Shown here: positions 8,231 to 17,197 of the stretch, one piece after another | How the letters are laid out: every line of letters begins with the position of its first letter | How positions within the stretch are numbered: the first letter of the stretch is position 1 | Assembly: GCF_022376445.1 (NCBI RefSeq) | Contig: NW_025955640.1 | Span: 1 to 17,197, forward strand | Direction of reading: 5' to 3' | From: Fomitopsis serialis | Taxonomy: Eukaryota > Basidiomycota > Agaricomycetes > Polyporales > Fomitopsidaceae | DNA: 17,197 bases | Translations under genes and position numbers: made by a program | Notes under the pieces: generated by a model | The model's input: only the letters and a program-made list of their open reading frames with translations | What the model was told of the DNA's origin: nothing | Databases searched by the model: none

Positions 8231-10784
8231 TCAGAGTGAACCCACCCACGCCCACGCGCGCATCTCATCGCCCCCAGCAGTCTCCTCAAGACTAGTGCGG
8301 ACGTTCGTATTCGCCTCCACTACGTGCTCCACTCTTCTCCAAATCCGTTGACGAGCTGCAACTGAGTGCATATCCTGTAGCATGTCGTCACGCAAATGCA
8401 AGGAGACTAGGTACTGCCGAGGTGTTGTCGTCGGATCCCGACCGTGGCTGCGCGACTGACTTTTGAGTTTCGCGAGGACGGTCTGGACGGCTTCGGTAAC
8501 ATGATCCGTCTCAGCGGCAGTGGCGCGCTGTCGTCGCTTAATCACAGAAAGCCCAAGCAGGACAAGGCCGCCTGCTACGGATCCGCATGATTCAATGCTG
8601 ATAATCGAAGCAATCAAAGGACAGACTCACTAATGATATGACGTCTCCAACCCGTCCATATGGCTTTGGCTTCTAACTTTAACAAACACGCCCAGGTGAA
8701 GTGCGGTTGCCGATGCGCAACGTAGAGTTCTCCACTAATGCCTTGTCAGAGTACAACCTCGGAGCTAATGCGAACCACTCACTCCATGGCCCTCTGGATT
8801 ATGAGATCCTTGTCACGTCGCGGATCCCGTAGTAAGTCATCAAGAAACTCTTGGAGCACGGGAAGCCATTCGGGCTGGACGGAGGCGTCAGGAAAGTCGC
8901 GTCAGGAGGCTATTCAGCCAGTTAGTCGTGGAGACTTGCCTGTATACGCCGCTTGACCTCACTCTCTAGCGCGTAGAGTTGCAAGCCCCATCGCTGCGCC
9001 TCGGTCAGGCCTGCAGTGTCAACGGGAGTCCTCTCGCCATCAGAGAAGCAGACTTGACGACCCCGCTCTTCCGCGAGCACCCCTGCGACCTCTTCACGAA
9101 CCGCACGCATGCGACGCGTTCGTTCTACGTCCTCTACACATCGTGGGGAAAGCCCTAAGGGGCCAACTCCAGGTAGGCGGTCTAAAAGTCCAGATGCGAA
9201 GGCATATACTGCTTGAAAACCTGCGCTTTGAAAGCGGAGGCCTTCTGCACGAATGAACGCCGTGGAGGGGTGCGCCAGAGAGCTGCGAGGGAGACGCGAT
9301 AAGACTTTGTGTGGCGCGATGACGAACCCATGATCACAGCTGATTACGGAATGGGTGCACGTCGCATGTGGAGGACATGGCGCACAGGTGCGCATTCCGA
9401 GACTCCGTGAGGCGGTATTCGTGGCGTCTTCGGAGTCGCAGAAGCCGATGCGCTTTGACTCCCTCATATAGATACAGAGCATGCCAAGAATCGGGACGAT
9501 GATCAGCGGGATGACGATGCTGACAAGCAGGGTCGACATCTGTGGTGAGCGGGTGGAATTTGAATGGGGTTGACCGCTATGATGGTGAGTGCTAACACGG
9601 CGAGAGCTACGTGTAGGCGGCGATGTCCACGACGTACGCATGCGGTTGGAAAGCGGAATGGCATCGGCTCTAGGCTTGTGAGGTGCAGTGGAACCGTCCG
9701 TCGTCGTGTTTAACGGCCCAAGAGCGGTGTTCGGGCCGCGTATGTGCGACTGACCACCACTCCCGTCGACCGCGTGCGATCCATCTGGTGATCTTTGCGC
9801 GACGCGTGTTCGTGGAGCTTCGTTGGTCAGATTTGAGTTCTTGGGAAGGCCGGCGGGCCAGTGGGGAAGGGAAGACGGATTGAAACCAGAGTTCTTGCGA
9901 TTATCGTTGGTGACAGTCTGGGGCGGGCAAGGAGCCTGTAGTAAGGTGCCCGTCTTCCTGCGAGCCGTGTGGCTAGGCCCAGGGGAGCGTATAGGTCCAA
10001 TCTGATCGGAATTGTTGATCCAGCCCGAGTCTCTACGAGGATTGTCCGCAACGGTCCGGCCCCCGCTAGGAGCTGGAAGCGACACACTTGTCTTCTCGCG
10101 AGCCGGACGGTGAGGCCCAGGAGAGCGCTTGGAACCGGACTGAAAAATGTTATTGTTGACCCAGCCTGAGTCCTCGAGACGTCCAGGGCCGCCCGACGCA
10201 GTTCCTACTGCCATTGGGATGCCCTGATTTGAGGCCTTGGGCCTAGATGAACCCCGAGCACTCGGCTGGAAGACGTTCGCGCTGATGGGCCCCGAGCGTT
10301 CCCCAAGGAAGGGGGGGTGAGGGGGCTTTCCCGACTACCAAGAGAGCCTCAGTGTTGCTACACCGAGTGTGAAACGTTTCGCGCACCCTACTCGGGGATT
10401 CGGTGGACTCTGGGCCCACGATGAAGCCGTGACCGTAAGCGGTCTGGGAGCGAGCGCCACTCCCCGAAGATTCTTCGCCAACTTGCACTGGGTGGCTAAG
10501 AGCAGGTTGCGTCGGTGGCTCCTAGACGAAAAAGATGAGTGACTGGTGATTATATTCATTCGGTGATGCCATACCGTTTGGCTTCGGTGTTGACGGGTGC
10601 TTGGTTGCGACACTGCGCTGTTGAACTCTTGCACCAGCTGTGGCTTTGAGCAGTTGGTAGGATACGTTACTCCATGATGAAGCAAAACCGCTCGAATTTG
10701 AGCCGTCGTAAGCTTATTAGCGTCGAAGCCAGGTTGAAGATAGTCACCAGCTGCGATGACGTCTGCAGAAGTCAGTCGTGGCAT
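8231..10784 (-). CDS. src1: Src1/Heh1-like inner nuclear membrane protein (LEM2/MAN1 family)
   Basis: Inner nuclear membrane protein that tethers chromatin and supports nuclear envelope integrity. Exons 10784-10575, 10521-10387, 10334-8940, 8874-8783, 8734-8631 and 8574-8231 give 759 residues. An N-terminal HeH/LEM-like domain lies at residues 15-57 (LTTAQIRAVLLHHGVTYP, then KPQLVQEFN). A long Ser/Pro-rich nucleoplasmic region follows, with repeats such as SGWVNNN and SGWINNS. Transmembrane segment 1 is at about 381-405, followed by a lumenal Cys-rich part (CAPCPPHATC, 432-441) and a conserved PRCVEDVERTRRMR block. Transmembrane segment 2 is near 642-657. The C-terminal MAN1/Src1 winged-helix domain is marked by LRDDMLQDMHS, RVEHVVEANTNVRT and the ending MRAWAWVGSL. 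ATG 10784 precedes the HeH domain directly. Intron 3 (8939-8875) appears to be GC-AG. The layout of two membrane segments between HeH and C-terminal domains fits the family; I am confident of the assignment. Confidence 0.92.
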
Positions 10785-11332
10785 TGCGGCTGCAAGTTCG
10801 GGCTAGATACGACGGGCATCGTTGCGCTCTCCTTGTTATAGGCTCCGTGGCCTAACGGACGGTCGTCTTTTGCATGCTTTGTCCTAGGGCAGGCGTCGCA
10901 TTGAAGTCGCGAGAGCGCCTAGATCTGTACACGAGGTTCGGGCCTCAGGCTCCCCTGTCGAGAACGGTACAGCTCGTCATGCCAATAACATGCCACCACG
11001 TATCGAAACGAGACGACACGTACGAGTTTATCAAATACTGCGCACAGTGCGGGCGTATGAGCATACACTCCGTGTCAGCGCGTTGGGCGACGGTGATCGT
11101 ACTATACACGTGGAGGTGCGCGACCGGTCAATCGCGACCCGCGGTTCGCCCAAGGTCTCCAGATTCGGAGCCACGCACAATAGCACTTTTCCATGCGCAT
11201 GCCATCGATTGCCATTGCAAGACCCATTGTACTCGTATGGGATAAGGGCAGACAGCTCGTCTCTCCTACGTACGCACCATACACTGCTGCCACTATTAGC
11301 TATAGCCACAACCTGCGATCCCTACGCGCATC
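10785..11332. other. Divergent promoter region
   Basis: This 548-bp region lies between the src1 start (minus) and the start of the membrane coiled-coil gene (plus), and should carry both promoters. Open frames here have no supporting splice sites or recognisable product. A short stretch at 10842-10860 resembles the 5' half of a tRNA but has no matching 3' half. Confidence 0.5.
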
Positions 11333-12481
11333 ATGGCCGACCGGCGCAAGACTGCAATACTCCTCGTGATGGTTGCGCTGCTCATGCTCGCCTTCATGCT
11401 CCCTGAAGTCCAACGAAGCCTTATCTTCAGCTGCTCCTTCTGTGGCACAGTCGCAGCATCACTGTTGACGTACCTCCACAACGCGGTCTACAACCCTTGT
11501 TCGCTCTCGCTCATGGCAAATTCGCCCTATTGTCGGACCAACGACGGTGCGACGCGCATTGTATTGGGACACTTGCTGAACAATCAGACATCGGGATTCG
11601 AGGCATTGATTAGCAGTTCGGGGGCCTCCGCCGAACTGGTCGTGCAACTCACCGAAACCCGCATCGCGATTGGCGACTTGATACCACTTGTCAAGCACAG
11701 CCATCTTGAGCGTCGAGTGGAGCTACATTCCCTCCTGGAAAAGCTCGCTGACGACGCCAAGGATGCGAGTCGCTACTACAGCAATTGTCAGCGAGGATTG
11801 ACAGTGGCGCTGACCGGTATGTGGCGCCTTGTAGTAAGACCGACGTACGATATCTCACCCTCATTCAGGATAAACGTCATGGTGGGACACACCTCACGCC
11901 TTCTTCTGGATTCCCCGCCGCCGTCCATGACTTCGCAACAATGCACCATCATCGACATCATCAATCCGCTCCGCACTAGCGCATGTGCTGCTCAGCCTGT
12001 GGATCCGTACGTCGTACTCAGTGCCTATGAACTGGCATGGGGACGGTGGAAGACGTCTCAGGAATCTCATTATATTGCTCAAGCTGCCCTCGGGAAGCTT
12101 GACGCCCTCGATCACGTCTCCAAACCATCGCCGACGTCACCTTCAGTGAAACCATGTTGTCAGCGAAGATAGGGAGCATGTACTCCGACAACTTTGGACG
12201 TACCTAGGCGGAAACCAGCAGAGGATTTATCAATTCCAGCGCGACGCAGACGTGTTGCGGGATGTCGAGGCTTACAGGAAAGCGGCAGTCGCTCACGTCG
12301 GCATGGTCTTGGATACACTCGAGAACATGCAGACCGTTGCAGAGGAGACCCGGCGCATCGCTTCCGGTGCACTGCTACGCGGACAGATACCGACGAGCTC
12401 CTCCTGAATGTAATCTCTGATGGCACCGGGAGATTGAAGATGGGTCGCGTGGAGGTTGCTATACCTAACCTCGCTAACTAG
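11333..12481 (+). pseudogene. Broken membrane-anchored coiled-coil protein gene
   Basis: The first reading frame is open from ATG 11333 to 12172 (279 codons). It starts with a basic tip, a membrane segment at residues 8-24 and a second hydrophobic stretch near FCGTVAASLLTYL, then helical coiled-coil sequence. It resembles a family of unknown function that I recall from Agaricomycetes. After about 12115 the coding-like sequence leaves this frame. The frame at 12118-12168 reads LQTIADVTFSETMLSAK. The next frame, about 12169-12370, contains QLWTYLGGN and EAYRKAAVAHVGMVLDTLE. The frame ending at 12481 contains TDELLLNVISDGTGRLK. Each step is a -1 change and no intron fits between the segments. 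A good intron (11817-11868, GTATGT...CAG) would put a stop right after its junction. I read this as a decayed gene; a functional gene ending at 12172 or indels in the sequence are alternatives. Confidence 0.6.
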
Positions 12482-14513
12482 GTTCTGGTGAGTGTGATTC
12501 CATCTCAAACGGTTCACGTAGCAAACTGGGATGCTTCTCCTACAGATGCCCATCTCAATACGACTCACAATCTATGCAACATGTTCTCCCTTCCATACTC
12601 CCCTGACGTCCACCCCATGCTCCCCTGACCCCATGTTCATTCTACCTATGTTTGTCGTTACTTTGTGCCCAATAACGTGTAGTAGGAAAGGACTTAATGA
12701 GATGCGTTAGAATGAGACCTCATACTGTCTGCTGCCGGGTTGTGCGTGCATCGCGGCTCGCCCGCATCGGCAATTCCGTTGGATTGGTCTGTCGATTCGC
12801 TTTCGTCCACCGGTTCGCCTTCTTGCTCGCGCTGGCCTGGTGCAGATGAGCGAGCACGTGGGTTTGTCAGTTAGCAAGCATAAGGGAGGTGGCGTGAGCA
12901 GCTGGGAAGACGGGGCGATGGGGAGGCGAGCGGGCGGGAGGACGAGTGGGCGGGCGAACGAGGGAGCGAGGCAGATGTCTACTCGAGCAAGGCGCATGTG
13001 CGAGTGAGGTGAGTGGGCAAGCCAGGCAGGTGGACAAGCGAGGTGGGCGAGCGAGGGGCCGGTAGACGGGCTGGCAAGAAGGCTGGCGAGCCTGGGTCAG
13101 CGTGTGCATGCGTGCGCAAGTGGACGGGCGTCGCACTCACCTGTACCCATCCCTGCCATGACCTGCCCGCCCCAGCCCTCGCTCCTACGGCGTATTGTCC
13201 GCGTGCTTTGATGCCCATAGTAATACCGCGTACCACGCAGTGTTGACGGTAAGTCGCTTCGGGACAGACTGCATGCAACGCGCGAGAAGTGCTATTCTAA
13301 GCGCCGAGAGCACGGGGCGTCACCGGTTCACCGAGGAGGCCCTGTAAGCGCCCATGGGCTATCCTCAACGGAAGCTCAGTTCATTTCAGTAAACCAACCA
13401 TACCACTACGTGGCGGAGGAATGGGCGGCGGGCGCGTGCGCGAAGGAAGCACGGAATAGACGGCGGGCCTGTGAGCGAAGGAAGGACCCGACGGTGAGTG
13501 CAAATGCACACAGGCGGGCGACTCGGAGCTGACTGCAGACACAGGGAACGGCGACGTGCAGCACAACGCGCACGGTAGCTGACGAACGCACGCGCAGGCG
13601 GAAGAGCGAGTAGGCGGGCAAGCGTGCAGGCTTCTAGCCCGGTGCCAACATGGACGCCGCGCGCAACAGCAGCATGCGGTCGCAGCCGCCCGCGATGAGG
13701 ACAACGGCGTGGTCCGCCGCGCCGTTCACGTCCGGGCACCTCGTCCGAGAGTGCAGGAAGCGCGGAAGACGGGCAGCACGAGCCTGGCGAACACGAATCG
13801 CGTCGGCGTCCGGACACCGTCGCCACGTCCGGACACTCGTCCAGACGCAATCGTCACGTCCGACCGCCGTCGTTCCCGTCCGGGCGCACGAAGGCCAGCG
13901 TGCGCGGCCCGGGTATGTGCAGCGGCTGCCCATACACCCTCGAGGCCGTCCAGTCAACGGACAACCTCCGAGCTTTGCTGGCGCACCCGGGAGGCAAGCG
14001 AGTCATGCGCGCGGACGGCACGGATTCCGTATGTCCCTGTTCGTTTGTATATGACCGTAAACTGTACTTACATTCGCGACAGCGAACGACACGCATGCGC
14101 GTCCATTACACCCCACACGCGGTCCAGGCGATGGCCATGTCGACGATCGAACCGCCCTCGATACCCTGCAGCGAGTCCTGCCCACGACGCCGACGAGCTC
14201 GTGTCTGCGCAAGAGCATGAGGACCGCTATGGTGTGTCAATCTGCTTCCTCATGCGCGCTGTTGTACTGACGCCCCGTCGAAGGTCGCGAGAACCAACGG
14301 CGGGACGGTGACGAACCGCAGCCGTCCAGACGATGGTTAAGCGGGCCGTCCGGGGTACTTGCCCAGCTCGGGTCTGCCTGCGGCAAGGGTGCATGGGCGG
14401 ACGAGTGGGTTGACGGGCGTGCGCGTCGCCTGCTACGTCGGGCGTTCCGGCGGTGGAGAGCGAGTAGGCGGGAAAGTGGGCGGGTTTCCTCGTCTGCTGC
14501 ACGTCGTCCACAA
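12482..14513. repeat. G-rich, strand-asymmetric low-complexity region
   Basis: From about 12880 the plus strand is dominated by degenerate short units such as GGGCGAGC, GGGCGGG and AGCGAGG, so minus-strand frames read as Pro/Ala/Arg/Ser strings without domain character. Several runs (for example 12912-12957) have closely spaced GGG tracts with G-quadruplex potential. About 12482-12880 is ordinary noncoding sequence. The block continues to about 15470 with the hairpin repeats. I see no gene with a credible start and splice pattern; a weak minus-strand coding-like island at 13634-14096 is listed separately. Confidence 0.55.
13634..14096 (-). pseudogene. Possible minus-strand gene relic
   Basis: Two minus-strand stretches look more protein-like than their surroundings. 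One ends at 13854 and includes LSVDWTASRVYGQPLHIPG and RTLAFVRPDG. The other ends at 13634 and includes NGAADHAVVLIAGGCDRML. They are in different frames, with no intron joining them cleanly. A relic of a beta-propeller-like gene is conceivable, but composition bias alone could also produce this. No function is assigned. Confidence 0.2.
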
Positions 14514-15369
14514 GTGCGCAGGGCCAAAGCCCTGCGCGCAGACGCGGCCGACGAACGAGCGACAGGCGTAGGGACGAAGAGGAGGACGAGCGGGCGCACG
14601 AACGGACGGGGCGGCGGAAGGGCGAGCGGGTGAGTGCGTGAGCAACCGCCGAGCGGGTGAAATGACGAGAAAACGAGCAGGCGAATGGGCAGGTGAGCGG
14701 ATAAGCAGACCGGCGGTTGAGCGGCTTCGCTGGCTGGCGGGCACACAAGCGGGTGACGACGCACGGCGACTGCGAGCGTGCAGGGAAAATGTCGAGCATG
14801 CAAACGCGACCGACGAACGGACGGCACCCTTGGAGATAGGACAGGCGAGACAAGTGCAAGACGGCGGGCGAGGCGACGGGGACAAGTGTGTGGCCGGGGC
14901 ACGGAAACACAACACACGTCGACTGCGAGCGCACAGGGCGACTGCTCTGCGCAAAAACGCAGCTGGCAAACGGACCGCACGCGCACGGACCAACCGAACA
15001 GGCGGGACATGGCACCGCACCGCATACAACACACGCCGACTGCGAGCGCGCTGGGCAAATGCCCAGTACGCAGACACAGCCGACGAACGCGCGCAACGCG
15101 AGTGGGAATGCGGGCGAGCGGATGAGCAGGCACGTAGACGGGATGACGGGCGGGCGGGTGAGTACACGAGCGAGCGGGCGTGTCGGCGGGCACACAAGCA
15201 GGGGACGACACACGCCGACCGCGAGCGTACTGGGCAATTGCACAGCACGCAAGCACCGCCGACGAATGGACCACGCGGGTGAGCTGAGGACGGGAGACGG
15301 CGACGACGGCAGGGCTGGGGCGTGCGCAACACGCCGACTGCGAGTGCACAAGGCCAGTGCCTCGCGTAC
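14514..15369 (+). repeat. Dispersed hairpin repeat family, six copies
   Basis: Six copies of an inverted repeat with an 11-position stem and a 4-nt loop lie at 14514-14539, 14776-14801, 14929-14954, 15046-15071, 15225-15250 and 15344-15369. Loops are CAAA, AAAT, GACT, AAAT, AATT and CAGT. Most copies follow a variant of CGACTGCGAG, and most are followed 5-10 bases later by GCCGACGAACG or a variant. Spacing is irregular (117-262 bp). Copy 1 pairs at all 11 positions (one G-T); copy 4 at 10; copies 5 and 6 at 9; copies 2 and 3 at about 8. Bases differ between copies while pairing is often kept. The reverse strand repeatedly encodes peptides of the type PARSQSxCVV, but these occur in several frames and look incidental. 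Confidence 0.75.
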
Positions 15370-15476
15370 AAATGCAGCCGACGAGCCGCCGTGGGTACAG
15401 GCACACCGGCGAGCAGGCGGGAGGGGTGGATGGCGCGTGAAGAGAGGGGCCAGGTAAGCGCGAGCAAGCAGGGAAG

Positions 15477-16697
15477 ATGGCGAGGATCGTGGCTTCCGAC
15501 CTCGAGTGGGAGCTGCGGTGGATCGCATCAGAACGAGTGGGTGGCCGCCGTGATTCACAGGTTCAATACTCTGCCTTCGTTGCGCGCTCGGACCGCTCGG
15601 ACCTGCAGCTACCACCCTCTATTGAACGCGTATGCGGCGTGCTCGGACTGATGTCCATTCTCGACCGTCAGGATCAAAACACCTTACGAGCGGACCACAC
15701 CCCCCTTGGCGATGCCCGCGCAGCGTCGAGGCATCTCTCTCTGGACTGTCGGACCGCATACAGACCGTCGGCAGTTCATCCCTACTGCGTCAATCCCTCG
15801 CGACTGTTCGTGTTCGTCCGACTGGATTCCCCTCTTCCTCTTCGTCCTTGCTGACGCCGCTACAGACTCGAAACAGCCACGCTCGTAGGTGAGCTGTTTG
15901 GCGAAGATGGGCCGCAGAAGGCACCGCAAACCAACGATCCAGGCTTCCGAGAGACCGCTCTCAGCTGGTCCGCAACTTGTACGTTCGTTGCGACTTTGTT
16001 GCATGCACTTCTCCGGTATTCATCTTCATTACATCGCGCAATGTACCGCAGTGCAGCCGCTCCACCTCTTTGCGTGCGGTCTGCGAGGTCGCCATGATCT
16101 GCAGTGTGCACAGTGCCCATCTCCGGAACTCGTCGACTAACAATGACTAACAACAACGCTACAGCAGGGATATTCTCTGAAAAGCGTGGTTGAAGCTAAG
16201 CCTGACTTATCCAAGGCCGTGCAGGCGGTCACGAGCGTCAGGGCAAGCGTGAGCGTCGCAGAGGACACAGGGCTGCTCGTCTCAAGCAGCCGGAAGATCG
16301 ACGAGCTCAAGGCGAAGGCGGACGAAGCCAAGCGGCGCTACGACCTCACAACCGTGTCCGATCCGCTATGCCCTGTCAGACCTCCAGGTGTTCCCAGCAG
16401 CTCGAGGCGAAGAATGCGGAGGAGGACACCGCGAGGGAGTATGGTCCGAATTAGTAACCACGAAACGAACGCGATGAATGGCAACAGGCATATCGTCGCA
16501 CGACTTCTAGGCGAGGTGCGTTCATGCCGCGCCACTGACTTGGCACTCCAACCATGCTGTCGCACCTGCTTCAAGACGTCTGGAGTGAAGAAGCCCCACT
16601 GGCCACAAAGCGTTCAGCGGTTCATGAATACCTTACAGACGATGACACGAATCGGAGGACTTGCGGAGCCGGCTACACGCATGTCCGCATCTCATGA
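15477..16697 (+). pseudogene. Probable coiled-coil protein gene, apparently decayed
   Basis: An ATG at 15477 with a purine at -3 opens a convincing frame (LEWELRWIASERVGG, then LMSILDRQDQNTLRADH) up to about 15715. Protein-like sequence then continues in other frames. About 15719-15889 contains SVEASLSGLSDRIQTV; about 15891-15962 contains ELFGEDGPQKAPQTNDPGF; from about 15965 it reads LVRNLYVRCDFVA. At 16162-16353 there is a strong coiled coil (RKIDELKAKADEAKRRYDL). A 47-nt intron, 16354-16400, would join this to LEAKNAEEDTAREYG and a stop at 16454. A last open stretch, 16554-16697, contains LLQDVWSEEAPLATKRSAVH. Some changes may be unrecognised introns, but those near 15718 and 15963 leave no room for one. 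I do not recognise the family. Pseudogene or sequence errors are both possible. Confidence 0.45.
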
Positions 16698-17197
16698 AAT
16701 GTGTCTGGACGACCGCAACCTCTGACTGTTGTGCGTCTCCGAATGGATTCCCCCCTCCTCCTCCCTAGGTGTCTCTAGTCCTAGGCTTTCGATATGGGAT
16801 CCACACCGTGGATCGATGAAGGGGAGCAGGATTACGGGTGGCTCAGCGTCGCAGATGCGCCGTATGCTGCTCGTCAATCTGTGTGTATAGCTGTGGTTAC
16901 TCACGAAAGGCGCCAGGTCGGTGGTTCTGTACGTCTGCTTGCCTACAATTTTTTTTTTGAATTCATGCACTGCAGCTACGCCCTCAAATCCACCGAGATT
17001 GACAACCCTGGGATTACTGGTACTCGGTACGGCGGTCTGGAGTCCCGCGACCGGTTTGAGAGGGCTGACTGACATGGTACAGGATAGTTCAGGCGTAGGC
17101 CATGTCGACGGAGCATGGGCCGACCCGCCAACTCGATCGGTCATGACCACGATGCATGATGGCGGCAGTTCGTCCCCGCATTCCCAACGGCTGCTGA
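16698..17197. other. Unassigned right end
   Basis: No gene can be assigned with confidence. A plus-strand frame from ATG 16794 could be coding, with a possible intron at 16929-16975 (GTACGT...CAG), but it then stops after eight codons. A minus-strand frame (17150-16692) carries a GTGAGT donor motif near 16905 without a good acceptor. A plus-strand ATG at 17074 opens a frame that runs off the window. The T-run at 16950-16958 is noncoding-like. Confidence 0.35.

Noticed and set aside
10842..10860. tRNA-like 5' half (GCTCCGTGGCCTAACGGAC)
   Set aside because: No anticodon stem-loop of the right size and no matching T-arm or acceptor strand follow within 120 bases; at most a fragment or chance.
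12880..15470. Transposable element remnant
   Set aside because: No terminal repeats, target-site duplication or transposase/reverse-transcriptase motif could be found; the hairpin copies are dispersed and short, so a MITE orig­in remains only a speculation.
14227..15615. Long minus-strand open frame of 462 codons with repeated PARSQS-type peptides
   Set aside because: It lies in biased G-rich DNA where several overlapping minus-strand frames are open at once. The peptide repeats occur in more than one frame because the underlying DNA repeats, and there is no domain, hydrophobic pattern or clean splice structure.
17074..17197. Plus-strand ATG with a frame open to the window end
   Set aside because: Only about 41 codons, Ser/Gly/His-rich, with no motif or promoter; too little to call a gene.

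Overview
The window looks like nuclear DNA of a filamentous basidiomycete, most likely an Agaricomycete. The genes are compact and split by introns of about 47-66 nt with GT(A/G)NGN donors, CTGAC/CTAAC-like branch sites and YAG acceptors. Several products belong to families I know from Agaricomycetes: a JBP1/TET-type 2-oxoglutarate dioxygenase, Src1/Heh1, and small RING plus coiled-coil proteins. No bacterial gene organisation, recognisable transposase, integrase, rRNA or CRISPR array is visible. All gene models were spliced by hand, using reading-frame and phase agreement across each intron.

Layout from left to right. (1) 10-2246, minus strand: two tandem RING-finger/coiled-coil paralogues with intron positions in common. 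(2) 2406-3097, plus strand: a small five-exon gene of unknown function, divergent from the second RING gene across 159 bp. (3) 3722-5130, perhaps reaching 5727, minus strand: a four-exon gene for a disordered, acidic and Thr-rich protein of unknown function. (4) 6326-8126, plus strand: a five-exon gene for a JBP1/TET-like Fe(II)/2OG dioxygenase, with a TATA box and a double E-box upstream. (5) 8231-10784, minus strand: a complete six-exon Src1/Heh1 (LEM2/MAN1-type) inner nuclear membrane protein gene, convergent with the dioxygenase gene and separated from it by 104 bp. (6) 11333-12481, plus strand: a membrane-anchored coiled-coil protein gene that seems broken by successive frame changes. (7) 12482-15476: about 3 kb of G-rich, strand-asymmetric low-complexity DNA. 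Its right half holds six dispersed copies of a hairpin element with an 11-position stem and a 4-nt loop. (8) 15477-16697, plus strand: a second coiled-coil protein gene, also apparently decayed. (9) 16698-17197: no gene I can assign with confidence.

The genes do not form one pathway. Two have chromatin or nuclear-envelope themes: the TET-like DNA oxygenase and Src1, which anchors chromatin at the inner nuclear membrane. The RING proteins would act as ubiquitin E3 ligases if their RINGs are functional. Decay seems concentrated on both sides of the G-rich repeat block, while genes left of 10.8 kb read cleanly apart from one suspicious intron boundary in the TET-like gene. The most unusual feature is the hairpin repeat family at 14514-15369: copies differ in sequence but mostly keep the same stem length and loop size.
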